Below are positions 39,859-47,695 of a stretch of 64,000 nt of DNA, one piece after another. Within the stretch, counting starts at the first letter, position 1. Every line of letters begins with the position of its first letter. Position numbers and translations under genes: made by a program. Under the pieces are notes generated by a model that saw only the letters and a list, made by a program, of their open reading frames with translations, was not told the DNA's origin and did no database searches. This DNA is from JAVXGM01 sp036657395 (lineage in GTDB: Bacteria > Bacillota > Clostridia > Peptostreptococcales > Anaerovoracaceae), in contig JAVXGM010000002.1 of assembly GCA_036657395.1 (NCBI GenBank), positions 124,001 to 188,000 of the forward strand. Direction: 5' to 3'.

Positions 39859-40404
39859 TTATAACTTATCCTTCGCTTTCATTAGTTCATCTAAACTCAT
39901 ACCAATGGTTTTCTCTATACCGTCAATTAATCCTTCCGCTTCTTTTTTCTTTTCTAAAATACGTGCTATTGCATCTTTGTGACCCTTGTTCTTTGCTTTT
40001 TGAATAATATATTCCATACGCTCGTCAAGGCCAACATATGCGTCCTCTTTTATAACTCTGTCCCCTAAACATACTAAGTCTGTTTCATTTATGCTTTCTA
40101 TAGAAGAAAAAGGCGAGTAGGTCATGTGTACGCCTATAATATGTGCTTCCTGGGTATAGCCAAGGCTTTCAGCAATTTTGCTCCCTATTTTCCAGTGCTC
40201 ATCTTCCACTCTAGCAATATCATGGAGTAATCCTGCCCCTTGAATCAAATCAAGGTTTAATTTGAATCCATTTCGATTTAATTCGTTTCCCATTACCATG
40301 GCCACATGGGCCACCGCTTTACAATGGTTGATCACATGAATAGGCGTATTGTATTCTTTTAATAACTTTAAACATTCATCTCTTGTAGGGTGATTTTCTT
40401 TCAT
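39859..40404 (-). CDS. HD-domain phosphohydrolase
   Basis: A 181-residue cytoplasmic HD-fold protein. The metal-binding residues are visible as HCKAVAHVA (first His, residue about 27), GLLHDIARVEDEHW (His-Asp pair) and a later HIIGVHMTYSPF. These are typical of HDIG-type phosphohydrolases acting on nucleotides or similar phosphates. The gene stops immediately before the radical SAM gene start and likely shares its transcript. The substrate cannot be stated. Confidence 0.8.
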   Translation of the reverse strand: MKENHPTRDECLKLLKEYNTPIHVINHCKAVAHVAMVMGNELNRNGFKLNLDLIQGAGLLHDIARVEDEHWKIGSKIAESLGYTQEAHIIGVHMTYSPFSSIESINETDLVCLGDRVIKEDAYVGLDERMEYIIQKAKNKGHKDAIARILEKKKEAEGLIDGIEKTIGMSLDELMKAKDKL

Positions 40405-40442
40405 TGTGTTTCTACTCTTTTCTTTTGAATTTTTCCTATGTA

Positions 40443-40451
40443 ATTATATCA
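40443..40451 (-). promoter_or_regulatory. Extended -10 promoter before the HD-domain gene
   Basis: Minus-strand TGATATAAT (40451-40443) lies just past the spoIVFA-like stop and about 40 bases before the HD gene. No convincing -35 is seen. Confidence 0.5.
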
Positions 40452-40456
40452 TAGTT

Positions 40457-40960
40457 CTACTTTGATTTTATAAAAGAATAGTAAAAGTCTTTTTCTCCAG
40501 TATTTTTAAAGGTACCTATAATATCTCCTTTTTTAACTTTATCCAGATCTTTAACTTGTATATTGTCTAAATTGCCATATATAGATTCTGCCTCTTCTCC
40601 ATGTTCTACTTTTACAAACTTTCCAATCTGCTGATTTTCCCCAACCACAGATACGGTTCCTCCACCAACTGCATAAACTGAACCCGAAGACCCTTCCTTC
40701 ACTTGATCCATAGGATAACCATATTTATTTTCCTTATTAGCTGAAATAATGTTATTTGTCATAGTAACTGGTGTAACAATTATCGTTTTAACTGCTTTAG
40801 ATCCATTGGTCATAATTTCCTCCACTGAATAGTGTTTAGACATCTGCTGGATGATCTTCTCCGATCCTATATTAAGCTGAGGAACTTCTACGCTTTTTGC
40901 CAATAAAAAAGTAAAAACAATGATTATACAAATTCCTGTCTGCCTTAAGATTTTCCACAT
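40457..40960 (-). CDS. SpoIVFA-like membrane protein with degenerate M23 domain
   Basis: I start this at 40960 (MWKILRQTG), with GGGAGG eight bases upstream. The 167-residue protein has one N-terminal transmembrane segment (residues about 5-21). Its C-terminal LytM/M23-like domain contains VYAVGGGTVSVVGENQQIGKFVKVEHGEEAESIYGNL and VKKGDIIGTFKNTG. The zinc ligands of true M23 peptidases are missing, as in SpoIVFA, which holds the sigma-K protease SpoIVFB inactive. In Bacillus spoIVFA sits beside rplU-rpmA-obg, and here it lies next to obgE. No spoIVFB is adjacent. Confidence 0.68.
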   Translation of the reverse strand: MWKILRQTGICIIIVFTFLLAKSVEVPQLNIGSEKIIQQMSKHYSVEEIMTNGSKAVKTIIVTPVTMTNNIISANKENKYGYPMDQVKEGSSGSVYAVGGGTVSVVGENQQIGKFVKVEHGEEAESIYGNLDNIQVKDLDKVKKGDIIGTFKNTGEKDFYYSFIKSK

Positions 40961-41000
40961 AAAGTTATCCTCCCTGTAAATCATCCTATGCATTACGGCA

Positions 41001-41027
41001 GAAAAAAAGAAGGTAAAACCTTCTTTT
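41001..41027 (-). terminator. Terminator after obgE
   Basis: Minus-strand stem AAAAGAAGG/CCTTCTTTT with a five-base TTTTA loop and a following T run, 11 bases after the obgE stop. It separates obgE from the spoIVFA-like gene. Confidence 0.75.
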
Positions 41028-41038
41028 AAAATTCCCTA

Positions 41039-42331
41039 TTAAAATTCGTCAATATATTCAAATTCATAGTTTACTACACGAACTGTGTCGCCTTCTTTAA
41101 GCCCAATTTCTTTTAGTTTGCCAAACGCTCCACTTTTTTCGATGTATTTATAAAGATATCGCATCGAACCTGAGTCATTAAAATTGGTTGAGTTAAATAT
41201 TTTTTCCAATTGTTTTCCACTAAGCACATATGTACCATTATCGTTTCCAATGTATACCTCCCTATATGTAGGATCCTCATCATCTTTTTCAAAATCAAAT
41301 ACTTCGTATATTTCTTCTTCTTCTGGATTCTGTGCTAATTGTTGAAGCTGAGTTTCAGCTTCTGCCAAAAGTTCATGAACCCCAAGATTGATTGGTGCTG
41401 AAATAGGGAATACTTTGTATCCCTTGGCTTCAACATGCTCTTTAAATTTACGATATTCTTCTCCGTCTTCATCGATTATATCCATCTTATTAGCTGCAAC
41501 AATCTGAGGTTTCTTCATTAACTCAGGGCTATATTTTCTCAGCTCTTCATTAATTTTATCAAAATCTTCAATAGGGTCTCTGCCTTCACTGCCAGAAACA
41601 TCCACTACATGAATTAAGACCTTAGTCCTCTCAATGTGTTTGAGAAAATAAAATCCTAAACCAGCTCCTTCATGAGCACCTTCGATGATCCCTGCGATAT
41701 CTGCCATAACAAAACCACTATCAAAAATTTTCACTACACCAAGATTTGGCGTAATTGTTGTGAAATGATAATTTGCAATTTTAGGCTTTGCACTAGTAGA
41801 TACAGATAATAATGTTGATTTTCCCACATTGGGAAATCCAACAAGTCCTACATCTGCAATCATTTTCAGTTCTAGAATTACTTTTCTATCTTTGGAAAAA
41901 CCTCCAGCTTCTGCAAAGTTAGGTGCTTGTCGAACGGAATTTTTAAAATGCGTATTTCCTTTACCGCCTTTACCACCTTTGGCTGCAACAAAAGAGTCTC
42001 CCGCATTTACCAAATCTTTCATAACTAATCCAGACTCTTCGTCAATGATTACAGTCCCTGTTGGAACTAAAATCACTAAATTTTCTCCTCTTTTACCAAA
42101 ACATTTCTTTTTCATTCCGTTCTGGCCACTTTCAGCTTCGTATTTTTGCTTATATCTGAAATCCATCAGTGTTCTTAAGTTTCCATCGGCCTTAAAGATT
42201 ACATTTCCGCCATCTCCGCCATCTCCGCCATCAGGACCTCCTTCAGGAACATGAGTCTCTCTTCTAAACGTAACTGCACCGTTACCACCTTTTCCCGATC
42301 TTATGAATATTTTCGCTCTATCTACAAACAT
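41039..42331 (-). CDS. obgE: GTPase Obg
   Basis: Obg is an essential GTPase for large-subunit ribosome assembly and stress or sporulation signalling. The 430-residue protein has a glycine-rich Obg fold (GGDGGDGGNVIFKAD; KGGKGGKGNTHFKN). The GTPase domain has the P-loop GFPNVGKST, a DIAG switch motif and NKMD. A C-terminal OCT domain (about residues 345-430) is also present. A terminator lies between rpmA and obgE, so obgE probably has its own promoter, although I could not define one. Confidence 0.96.
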   Translation of the reverse strand: MFVDRAKIFIRSGKGGNGAVTFRRETHVPEGGPDGGDGGDGGNVIFKADGNLRTLMDFRYKQKYEAESGQNGMKKKCFGKRGENLVILVPTGTVIIDEESGLVMKDLVNAGDSFVAAKGGKGGKGNTHFKNSVRQAPNFAEAGGFSKDRKVILELKMIADVGLVGFPNVGKSTLLSVSTSAKPKIANYHFTTITPNLGVVKIFDSGFVMADIAGIIEGAHEGAGLGFYFLKHIERTKVLIHVVDVSGSEGRDPIEDFDKINEELRKYSPELMKKPQIVAANKMDIIDEDGEEYRKFKEHVEAKGYKVFPISAPINLGVHELLAEAETQLQQLAQNPEEEEIYEVFDFEKDDEDPTYREVYIGNDNGTYVLSGKQLEKIFNSTNFNDSGSMRYLYKYIEKSGAFGKLKEIGLKEGDTVRVVNYEFEYIDEF

Positions 42332-42374
42332 GGGAACCTCCTTTCTAATTCATTTATAGTATGCTCAAAAACAA

Positions 42375-42406
42375 AATAATAAAGCCCCTATACTGAAATA
42401 GGGGCT
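42375..42406 (-). terminator. Terminator after rpmA
   Basis: Minus-strand stem AGCCCCTA/TAGGGGCT (42406-42399 with 42390-42383), eight-base loop, then TTTATTATTTT. It ends the rplU-rpmA transcript before obgE. Confidence 0.85.
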
Positions 42407-42418
42407 CTCAAAACATTT

Positions 42419-42679
42419 TTAAGCTTGTTTTGGATATACACTTACTTGCTTTCTTTTCTTGTCACATCTCTCGAACTTTACAGCTCCGTCAACTTTTGCA
42501 AATAAAGTATCGTCTCCACCAATGCCAACATTGTTTCCAGGGTGGAACTTTGTTCCTCTCTGTCTAACTAAAATGCTTCCAGCACTAACAGGCTGACCGT
42601 CTCCACGTTTCACGCCTAACCGTTTCGATTCACTATCTCGACCATTCTTCGAGCTACCTACACCTTTTTTACTTGCCAT
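42419..42679 (-). CDS. rpmA: 50S ribosomal protein bL27
   Basis: bL27 sits near the peptidyl-transferase centre, its N-terminus reaching toward the tRNA ends. The 86-residue protein starts directly as MASKKGVGSSKNGRDSESK. It lacks the roughly nine-residue hydrophobic leader (ending in FF before ASKKG) that many Firmicutes encode and remove with the protease Prp. The ribosome-binding site GGAGG lies just upstream of this ATG and no in-frame extension carries the leader. The prp (ysxB) gene, normally between rplU and rpmA, is also missing: the gap is only 41 bases. Confidence 0.96.
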   Translation of the reverse strand: MASKKGVGSSKNGRDSESKRLGVKRGDGQPVSAGSILVRQRGTKFHPGNNVGIGGDDTLFAKVDGAVKFERCDKKRKQVSVYPKQA

Positions 42680-42720
42680 AGACCAGACACCTCCTTCTTG
42701 CTATATCAATCTATTTAGAA

Positions 42721-43245
42721 TTATTTTAACTGTGATTCAATTGCCTCAAGAATAACTGGCTTTGTAGCCTTATCATCAATTGTTATGCCATTCTCATTTG
42801 CAAATTCAATTAGTTCTGCCTTCTTCATTGCTTTTAATGAAGGCTTCTTTGCTTCAGCAGTTTCTGATTCAGTAGTGGTTTCAGTTGCCGGAGCTTCTTC
42901 TTTCACTGCTGCCTTCTTTTCTGGAGCTTTACCATCAGCTGAAATGCCTGTGATTTCTACTAATGTGTAAGGCTGTCTATGTCCCTGCTTCTTTCTGTAG
43001 TCCTTCTTTGCTTTATACTTAAAGATGATTACTTTTTTACCTTTACCGTTTTCGATAACATCTCCAAATACTGCAGCACCGTCTACATAAGGTGTTCCCA
43101 CCTTTGATTCTTTACCTTCGCCGATTACTAATACTTTGTCAAAAGTAACTGTTTCTCCATCTTCTAAGTTTAACTTTTCGATGTAAATCTGGTCACCATC
43201 TTGAACTCGATATTGTTTTCCGCCTGTTTCAATAATTGCGTACAT
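42721..43245 (-). CDS. rplU: 50S ribosomal protein bL21 with C-terminal SAP/Rho_N-like extension
   Basis: The first 103 residues are a normal bL21 (MYAIIETGGKQYRVQDGD; IFKYKAKKDYRKKQGHRQPYT). The protein then continues for 71 more residues. Residues 104-136 form a Lys/Ala/Glu/Thr-rich linker. Residues 137-174 form a compact helical module with LKAMKKAELIEFANENGI and KPVILEAIE, resembling SAP, HeH or Rho N-terminal nucleic-acid-binding helices. The usual length is near 103. There is no frameshift and a single stop. The tail could reach RNA on the ribosome surface. Confidence 0.93.
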   Translation of the reverse strand: MYAIIETGGKQYRVQDGDQIYIEKLNLEDGETVTFDKVLVIGEGKESKVGTPYVDGAAVFGDVIENGKGKKVIIFKYKAKKDYRKKQGHRQPYTLVEITGISADGKAPEKKAAVKEEAPATETTTESETAEAKKPSLKAMKKAELIEFANENGITIDDKATKPVILEAIESQLK

Positions 43246-43248
43246 TTA

Positions 43249-43334
43249 TTCTGGTACCTCCTCTATCCAGTCTCGCCATAGTGGGTATGCATAATTACAT
43301 TTTGTTGCCCATTCTGTGCGGCTTACAGTGATAT
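43249..43334 (-). ncRNA. Probable L21-type ribosomal protein leader
   Basis: The leader between the rplU promoter and its AUG is about 80 bases long. On the minus strand ATGGGCA and TACCCA arms can pair, followed by CTATGGCGAGACTGGATAGAGGAGG. It resembles the autoregulatory L21 leaders of Firmicutes as I recall them. The assignment rests on position and partial motif match. Confidence 0.5.
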
Positions 43335-43363
43335 ATATTATCATAAGGTACGCTCTGTGTCAA
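43335..43363 (-). promoter_or_regulatory. Promoter of rplU-rpmA
   Basis: Minus-strand consensus -35 TTGACA (43363-43358), 17-base spacer, -10 TAATAT (43340-43335), just after the recA stop codon at 43369. Confidence 0.85.
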
Positions 43364-43368
43364 ACACT

Positions 43369-44442
43369 TTATTCTATAATAACACCGTCTTCGTCAACTT
43401 TTAATGGAGGCTCACCTTCAGCTTCTACGGGGGCTTCTTCTTCAACCTTTTTTATAGAATCTAAGAGTAGGCCTTCCACCTTATCAAGTGTATCAATATG
43501 TTCTCGTAAATATCCTTTTACGTTTTCTCTGCCTTGGCCAATACGGTCTCCCTGGAAACTATACCAAGATCCTGCCTTTTCTATTATTTTAGCTTCCACT
43601 GCACAGTCTAACACATCTCCTTCTCTTGAAATACCTTGTCCATACATAATATCAAACTCAGCTTGTTTAAATGGCGGTGCAACCTTATTCTTAACCACTT
43701 TGACCCTAGTACGATTACCTAACATGGCATCTCCAGACTTAATAGTCTCTATCCTTCTAACATCCAATCGCATACTTGAGTAGAACTTTAGTGCTCGTCC
43801 CCCAGTCGTAACTTCTGGGCTACCAAACATTACTCCAACTTTTTCTCTTAGTTGGTTGATAAACACTACAGAAGTATGAGATTTGTTAATAGCACCGGCA
43901 AGTTTTCTAAGTGCTTGGGACATTAATCTAGCTTGAAGCCCTACGTGAGTATCTCCCATCTCGCCTTGTATTTCTGCTTTTGGTACTAGAGCCGCAACTG
44001 AATCAACTACTACAATGTCCAAAGCACCACTTCGTACTAGCATTTCACATATTTCCAAACCCTGCTCTCCTGTGTCAGGTTGAGAAACAAGTAATTCATC
44101 TACATTAACCCCTAGATGTCTTGCATACTCAGGATCCAATGCGTGCTCCGCATCGATAAATGCAGCTTTGCCCCCAGCCTTTTGAGCCTGAGCAATGATA
44201 TGTAAGGTCAGAGTTGTCTTTCCTGAAGATTCTGGTCCAAATACTTCTACAATCCTGCCCCTTGGAATTCCACCTATACCGGATGCAATATCTAAACTAA
44301 TCGATCCGGTTGAAATTGCCTCTATATTCATTTTGGCACTTTCGTCACCAAGTTTCATAATAGCGCCTTGTCCGTATTGTTTGTGTATCTGTTTCAGCGC
44401 TTCCTCTAATGCTTTATCTTTATCATTTTTATTTACTCCCAT
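43369..44442 (-). CDS. recA: Recombinase RecA
   Basis: RecA forms filaments on single-stranded DNA, drives strand exchange and stimulates LexA self-cleavage. The 357-residue protein has the Walker A motif GPESSGKTTL, the catalytic segment FIDAEHALDP, Walker B VVVDSVAAL and loop L2 near FGSPEVTTGGRALKFYSS. The acidic C-terminal tail is typical. A LexA box covers its transcription start. It follows the pgsA-cinA segment, a common clostridial order. Confidence 0.97.
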   Translation of the reverse strand: MGVNKNDKDKALEEALKQIHKQYGQGAIMKLGDESAKMNIEAISTGSISLDIASGIGGIPRGRIVEVFGPESSGKTTLTLHIIAQAQKAGGKAAFIDAEHALDPEYARHLGVNVDELLVSQPDTGEQGLEICEMLVRSGALDIVVVDSVAALVPKAEIQGEMGDTHVGLQARLMSQALRKLAGAINKSHTSVVFINQLREKVGVMFGSPEVTTGGRALKFYSSMRLDVRRIETIKSGDAMLGNRTRVKVVKNKVAPPFKQAEFDIMYGQGISREGDVLDCAVEAKIIEKAGSWYSFQGDRIGQGRENVKGYLREHIDTLDKVEGLLLDSIKKVEEEAPVEAEGEPPLKVDEDGVIIE

Positions 44443-44464
44443 GAGTTTTCCTCCAAATCACCGT

Positions 44465-44476
44465 GAACATTTGTTC
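44465..44476. promoter_or_regulatory. LexA operator (SOS box) of recA
   Basis: GAACATTTGTTC on the plus strand, GAAC-N4-GTTC, is the Gram-positive LexA recognition pattern. It lies directly downstream of the recA -10, where bound LexA would block transcription start, and about 23 bases before the recA ATG. Confidence 0.9.
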
Positions 44477-44484
44477 TTTTTCTA

Positions 44485-44513
44485 ATAATACCCCATTCCT
44501 CTTGTTAGGTCAA
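44485..44513 (-). promoter_or_regulatory. Promoter of recA
   Basis: Minus-strand -35 TTGACC (44513-44508), 17-base spacer and -10 TATTAT (44490-44485), followed at once by the LexA box. Confidence 0.88.
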
Positions 44514-44605
44514 GATGAATTTTTCTTTTTTAAAAATGTAAATATATGGTAATTCACATTATAGCATTAGCATTTTCCTATGTCAATATTGAATATATCT
44601 CCATT

Positions 44606-45838
44606 TCACCGAATCAATTTGTTGACCTCATTGAGCATATATAAAACTGCATAGCCTCTATTCCATTTACGGCTGGTATTTCTGATTTTCACTTTATGGC
44701 AATCTGTTTTTCCTTTGTAGGTGATTCCAATATACACAAGGCCAACCGGTTTTTCCTCCGTCCCTCCATCAGGGCCTGCAATGCCAGTAACTGAAATGCA
44801 AATATCGCTTTTAGTCACACCATATAAACCTTCACACATTTCTCGAGCAGTTTCTTCGCTGACAGCACCATGGGTTGCCAAAGTTTCTTCATTTACACCT
44901 AGCTCATCCATTTTTGCCTTATTGCTGTAAGTTACAATTCCTCGATCGAAAACTTTGGATATTCCAGGGATCCCCGTAAGACCTGCTGAAAACAATCCTC
45001 CGGTGCATGATTCAGCACTGGAAATGGACAGGTTTTTTTCTATAAGATTGTTGCTAGTTACCTCTACAAGCTCTTCATCGTCATAGCTATAAATATATTC
45101 CCCAATAATAGTTTCTACTTTTTTTATCATTTCATCTACGGCAGCTTTAGCCTCTTTTTTAGTACTCCGTTTAGATGCAATACGTAAGGAGCACTCTCCC
45201 TCTTTAGCATATGTTGCCAGTGTTGGGTCTGTCTGTTCATTTATTAAATCTACCAAGACTGTTTCAAGATTAGATTCTCCAATGCCAAACATTCGCAGCA
45301 TTCGGTAGTAGATTATCCCATCAGATCGATCTTCTAAGTACGGCACTACTTTTCTTTGAAATAGGCGAGTCATTTCTCTTGGTGGCCCAGGCAAACATAT
45401 AATACACTTTCCATCCTTTTCCAGGGCAAACCCAGGCGCCGTTCCAGCATCATTATCAAACACTTCAGCACGAGAAGGCACGTAAGCCTGCTTTTTATTA
45501 TTGTCTGTCATTTTTCGATTCATCTTTTTAAACATGGCACAAATAGTGTCCATAGTTGGTTGGTGAAGAACTAATTCATCTCCTAAAGCCTTACATGCGA
45601 TTTCCTTAGTCAAATCATCTTGTGTAGGTCCAAGGCCTCCTGATGTAATGATTAAATCACAGTCTTTAAAAGCAAGATTAATCATTTCTTCCAGTCTTTT
45701 AGGATTGTCCCCCACTGTGTAATGATACATTACATCATGTCCCAGAAGATTCAACTCCCTTGATAAAAAAACTGTATTGGTATTGGTAATTTGTCCAAAA
45801 AGTAATTCTGTGCCAACACTTAAAATTGCTGATTTCAT
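44606..45838 (-). CDS. cinA: CinA-family protein (NMN deamidase / ADP-ribose pyrophosphatase)
   Basis: CinA-family proteins clean up pyridine-nucleotide by-products and are often damage- or competence-linked through co-location with recA. The 410-residue protein has an N-terminal MoaB/Cog1058 domain (SVGTELLFGQITNTN; IITSGGLGPTQDDLT). The C-terminal CinA deamidase domain (from about residue 255) has SAESCTGGLFSAGLT and SVTGIAGPDGGTEEKPVGLVYIG. It starts 13 bases after pgsA. recA follows but has its own promoter. Confidence 0.94.
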   Translation of the reverse strand: MKSAILSVGTELLFGQITNTNTVFLSRELNLLGHDVMYHYTVGDNPKRLEEMINLAFKDCDLIITSGGLGPTQDDLTKEIACKALGDELVLHQPTMDTICAMFKKMNRKMTDNNKKQAYVPSRAEVFDNDAGTAPGFALEKDGKCIICLPGPPREMTRLFQRKVVPYLEDRSDGIIYYRMLRMFGIGESNLETVLVDLINEQTDPTLATYAKEGECSLRIASKRSTKKEAKAAVDEMIKKVETIIGEYIYSYDDEELVEVTSNNLIEKNLSISSAESCTGGLFSAGLTGIPGISKVFDRGIVTYSNKAKMDELGVNEETLATHGAVSEETAREMCEGLYGVTKSDICISVTGIAGPDGGTEEKPVGLVYIGITYKGKTDCHKVKIRNTSRKWNRGYAVLYMLNEVNKLIR

Positions 45839-45851
45839 TGATTCCCTCTTT

Positions 45852-46379
45852 CTACATAGATAATAATTGTCTGTTTTTAACTATGTACTCAACGCCAGAT
45901 ATAATAGTCATAATCACTGCTGCCCAAAGAAAAATCTGATCAAGGGGAATTCCAATGTAGCACGCCGGCCAATTCTCAAGAAGAAGAAGTGGAATAGCTA
46001 CCATTTGAAGTATTGTCTTAATCTTACCTGTTACACCAGCAGCCATAATAATTCCTTCTGAAGCCGCAACAGTACGAAGTCCAGTAATCGCAAATTCTCT
46101 AGCAAGTATTACAATAACCATCCATCCTGCTACATCTCCAAGCTGAACCAGGCAGACCAGAGCTGACATTACTAGGAGTTTATCTGCTAGGGGATCCATT
46201 AATTTCCCAAAGTTGGTAACTAAGTCATATTTTCTAGCAATCTGCCCATCTAACATGTCTGTTAATGCTGCGCAAATAAAAATAATGGTTGCGGTATATC
46301 GGAATCCATATAAAAGGAATACGATAAAAACAGGAATAGCAATAATCCTAAGAATGGTTAGTTTGTTTGGTAAATTCAT
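45852..46379 (-). CDS. pgsA: CDP-diacylglycerol-glycerol-3-phosphate 3-phosphatidyltransferase
   Basis: PgsA makes phosphatidylglycerol phosphate, the precursor of anionic membrane lipids. The 175-residue integral membrane protein carries the CDP-alcohol phosphotransferase signature DMLDGQIARKYDLVTNFGKLMDPLADK, with the expected DG, AR, G, D and D positions (residues about 41-67). Several hydrophobic spans cover the rest. It lies two bases after rimO and 13 before cinA. Confidence 0.94.
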   Translation of the reverse strand: MNLPNKLTILRIIAIPVFIVFLLYGFRYTATIIFICAALTDMLDGQIARKYDLVTNFGKLMDPLADKLLVMSALVCLVQLGDVAGWMVIVILAREFAITGLRTVAASEGIIMAAGVTGKIKTILQMVAIPLLLLENWPACYIGIPLDQIFLWAAVIMTIISGVEYIVKNRQLLSM

Positions 46380-46381
46380 AA

Positions 46382-47695
46382 TTAAACCTCCGTGCCAACT
46401 AAATCGTAATCAAAACCATCTGTAATATTTACTTTTACCAAATCACCCGGTTTTAATTCGTTTTCTGATGTGAAAAGGACCGTATTGTCAATCTCTGGGG
46501 CATCATATCTAGTTCTACCAATGTATGTTTCGTCTTCCTCTTTTTCATCTACGATTACATCCATGGTTTGTCCAATTTTCTCTTGATTGTTCTCTAGAGA
46601 AATATCAATCTGTCTTCTCATAATTGTGTCTTTTCGTTGTGTTTTAATCTCTTCAGGCACCTGATCTTCCATGTCTGCAGCAGGTGTTCCTTCCTCTTTT
46701 GAATAAGCAAAGACTCCCAGTCTTTCAAATTTATTTTCTTCTGTAAATTCTAATAGCTGATCAAAGTCACCTTCATTTTCCCCGGGAAATCCAGTAATTA
46801 ATGTGGTTCTTATATGAATATCTGGCATAGCCTTTCTGAGCTTTGTTAAAGTGCTTTTTATCGACTCCTTCGTGGATCTTCTATTCATAGCTTTAAGCAC
46901 TTTCGTGCTAGTATGCTGAATTGGAATGTCAATATAGTGGCAAATCTTTTCTTCATTTGCCATTACCTCTATCAGCTCATCTGTAATCCTATCCTCATAA
47001 CAATACATCAACCTAATCCATGATATTCCTTCAATTTTGCAAAGTTGGGTTAGAAGCTCTGGTAAAACAAAGCCGCCATATAGATCCATCCCATATGCTG
47101 TAACATCCTGGGCAATTAAAATTAATTCCTTACAGCCATTGCCTGCCAACAATTCACATTCCTTTAGAATATCCTCTTTTTTACGGCTCCTATATTTGCC
47201 TCTAATCTGTGGAATTACACAATAAGCACAAACATTATTACAACCCTCTGAAATCTTCACTGTAGCGCTATAAGGATTTTCATCCAACTTTCTAAAAGGG
47301 GTTTCTAAAAATTCCTTACTGTAATCGCTTAAGTAATGTTTCCTATTCCCAGCCTTAAAATCGCTTAAAATCTTTGGTAAATTAGGGTAGTCATTAACAC
47401 CTATGAATATATCTACCTCTGGCATCTCTTCGTAAAGTTCTTCTTCGTATCTTTGTGATAGACAACCTGAAACAATGAGGATTTTTTCCTCGCCCTTACA
47501 CTGTATCATATCAAAAATCTTATCTATAGACTCTGTTTTAGCATCATTGATAAATCCACAAGTGTTTACCATAACAACATCTGCGTCAACCGCAGAATCA
47601 ACCATTTGGTGACCTGCATTTTCCAAAATTCCTGCTGCCACTTGTGAATCATTTGCATTTTTAGGACATCCCATTGTCTCAATATATATCATCAT
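46382..47695 (-). CDS. rimO: Ribosomal protein uS12 methylthiotransferase
   Basis: RimO methylthiolates a conserved aspartate of ribosomal protein uS12. The 437-residue protein has the N-terminal cluster domain (ETMGCPKNANDS with C10; VNTCGF; VSGCLSQRY). The radical SAM motif is CNNVCAYCVIPQIRGKYRSR and a C-terminal TRAM domain (about 375-437) follows. ETMGCPKNAND and the RSR ending favour RimO over MiaB. It overlaps ftsK by four bases. Confidence 0.94.
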   Translation of the reverse strand: MMIYIETMGCPKNANDSQVAAGILENAGHQMVDSAVDADVVMVNTCGFINDAKTESIDKIFDMIQCKGEEKILIVSGCLSQRYEEELYEEMPEVDIFIGVNDYPNLPKILSDFKAGNRKHYLSDYSKEFLETPFRKLDENPYSATVKISEGCNNVCAYCVIPQIRGKYRSRKKEDILKECELLAGNGCKELILIAQDVTAYGMDLYGGFVLPELLTQLCKIEGISWIRLMYCYEDRITDELIEVMANEEKICHYIDIPIQHTSTKVLKAMNRRSTKESIKSTLTKLRKAMPDIHIRTTLITGFPGENEGDFDQLLEFTEENKFERLGVFAYSKEEGTPAADMEDQVPEEIKTQRKDTIMRRQIDISLENNQEKIGQTMDVIVDEKEEDETYIGRTRYDAPEIDNTVLFTSENELKPGDLVKVNITDGFDYDLVGTEV

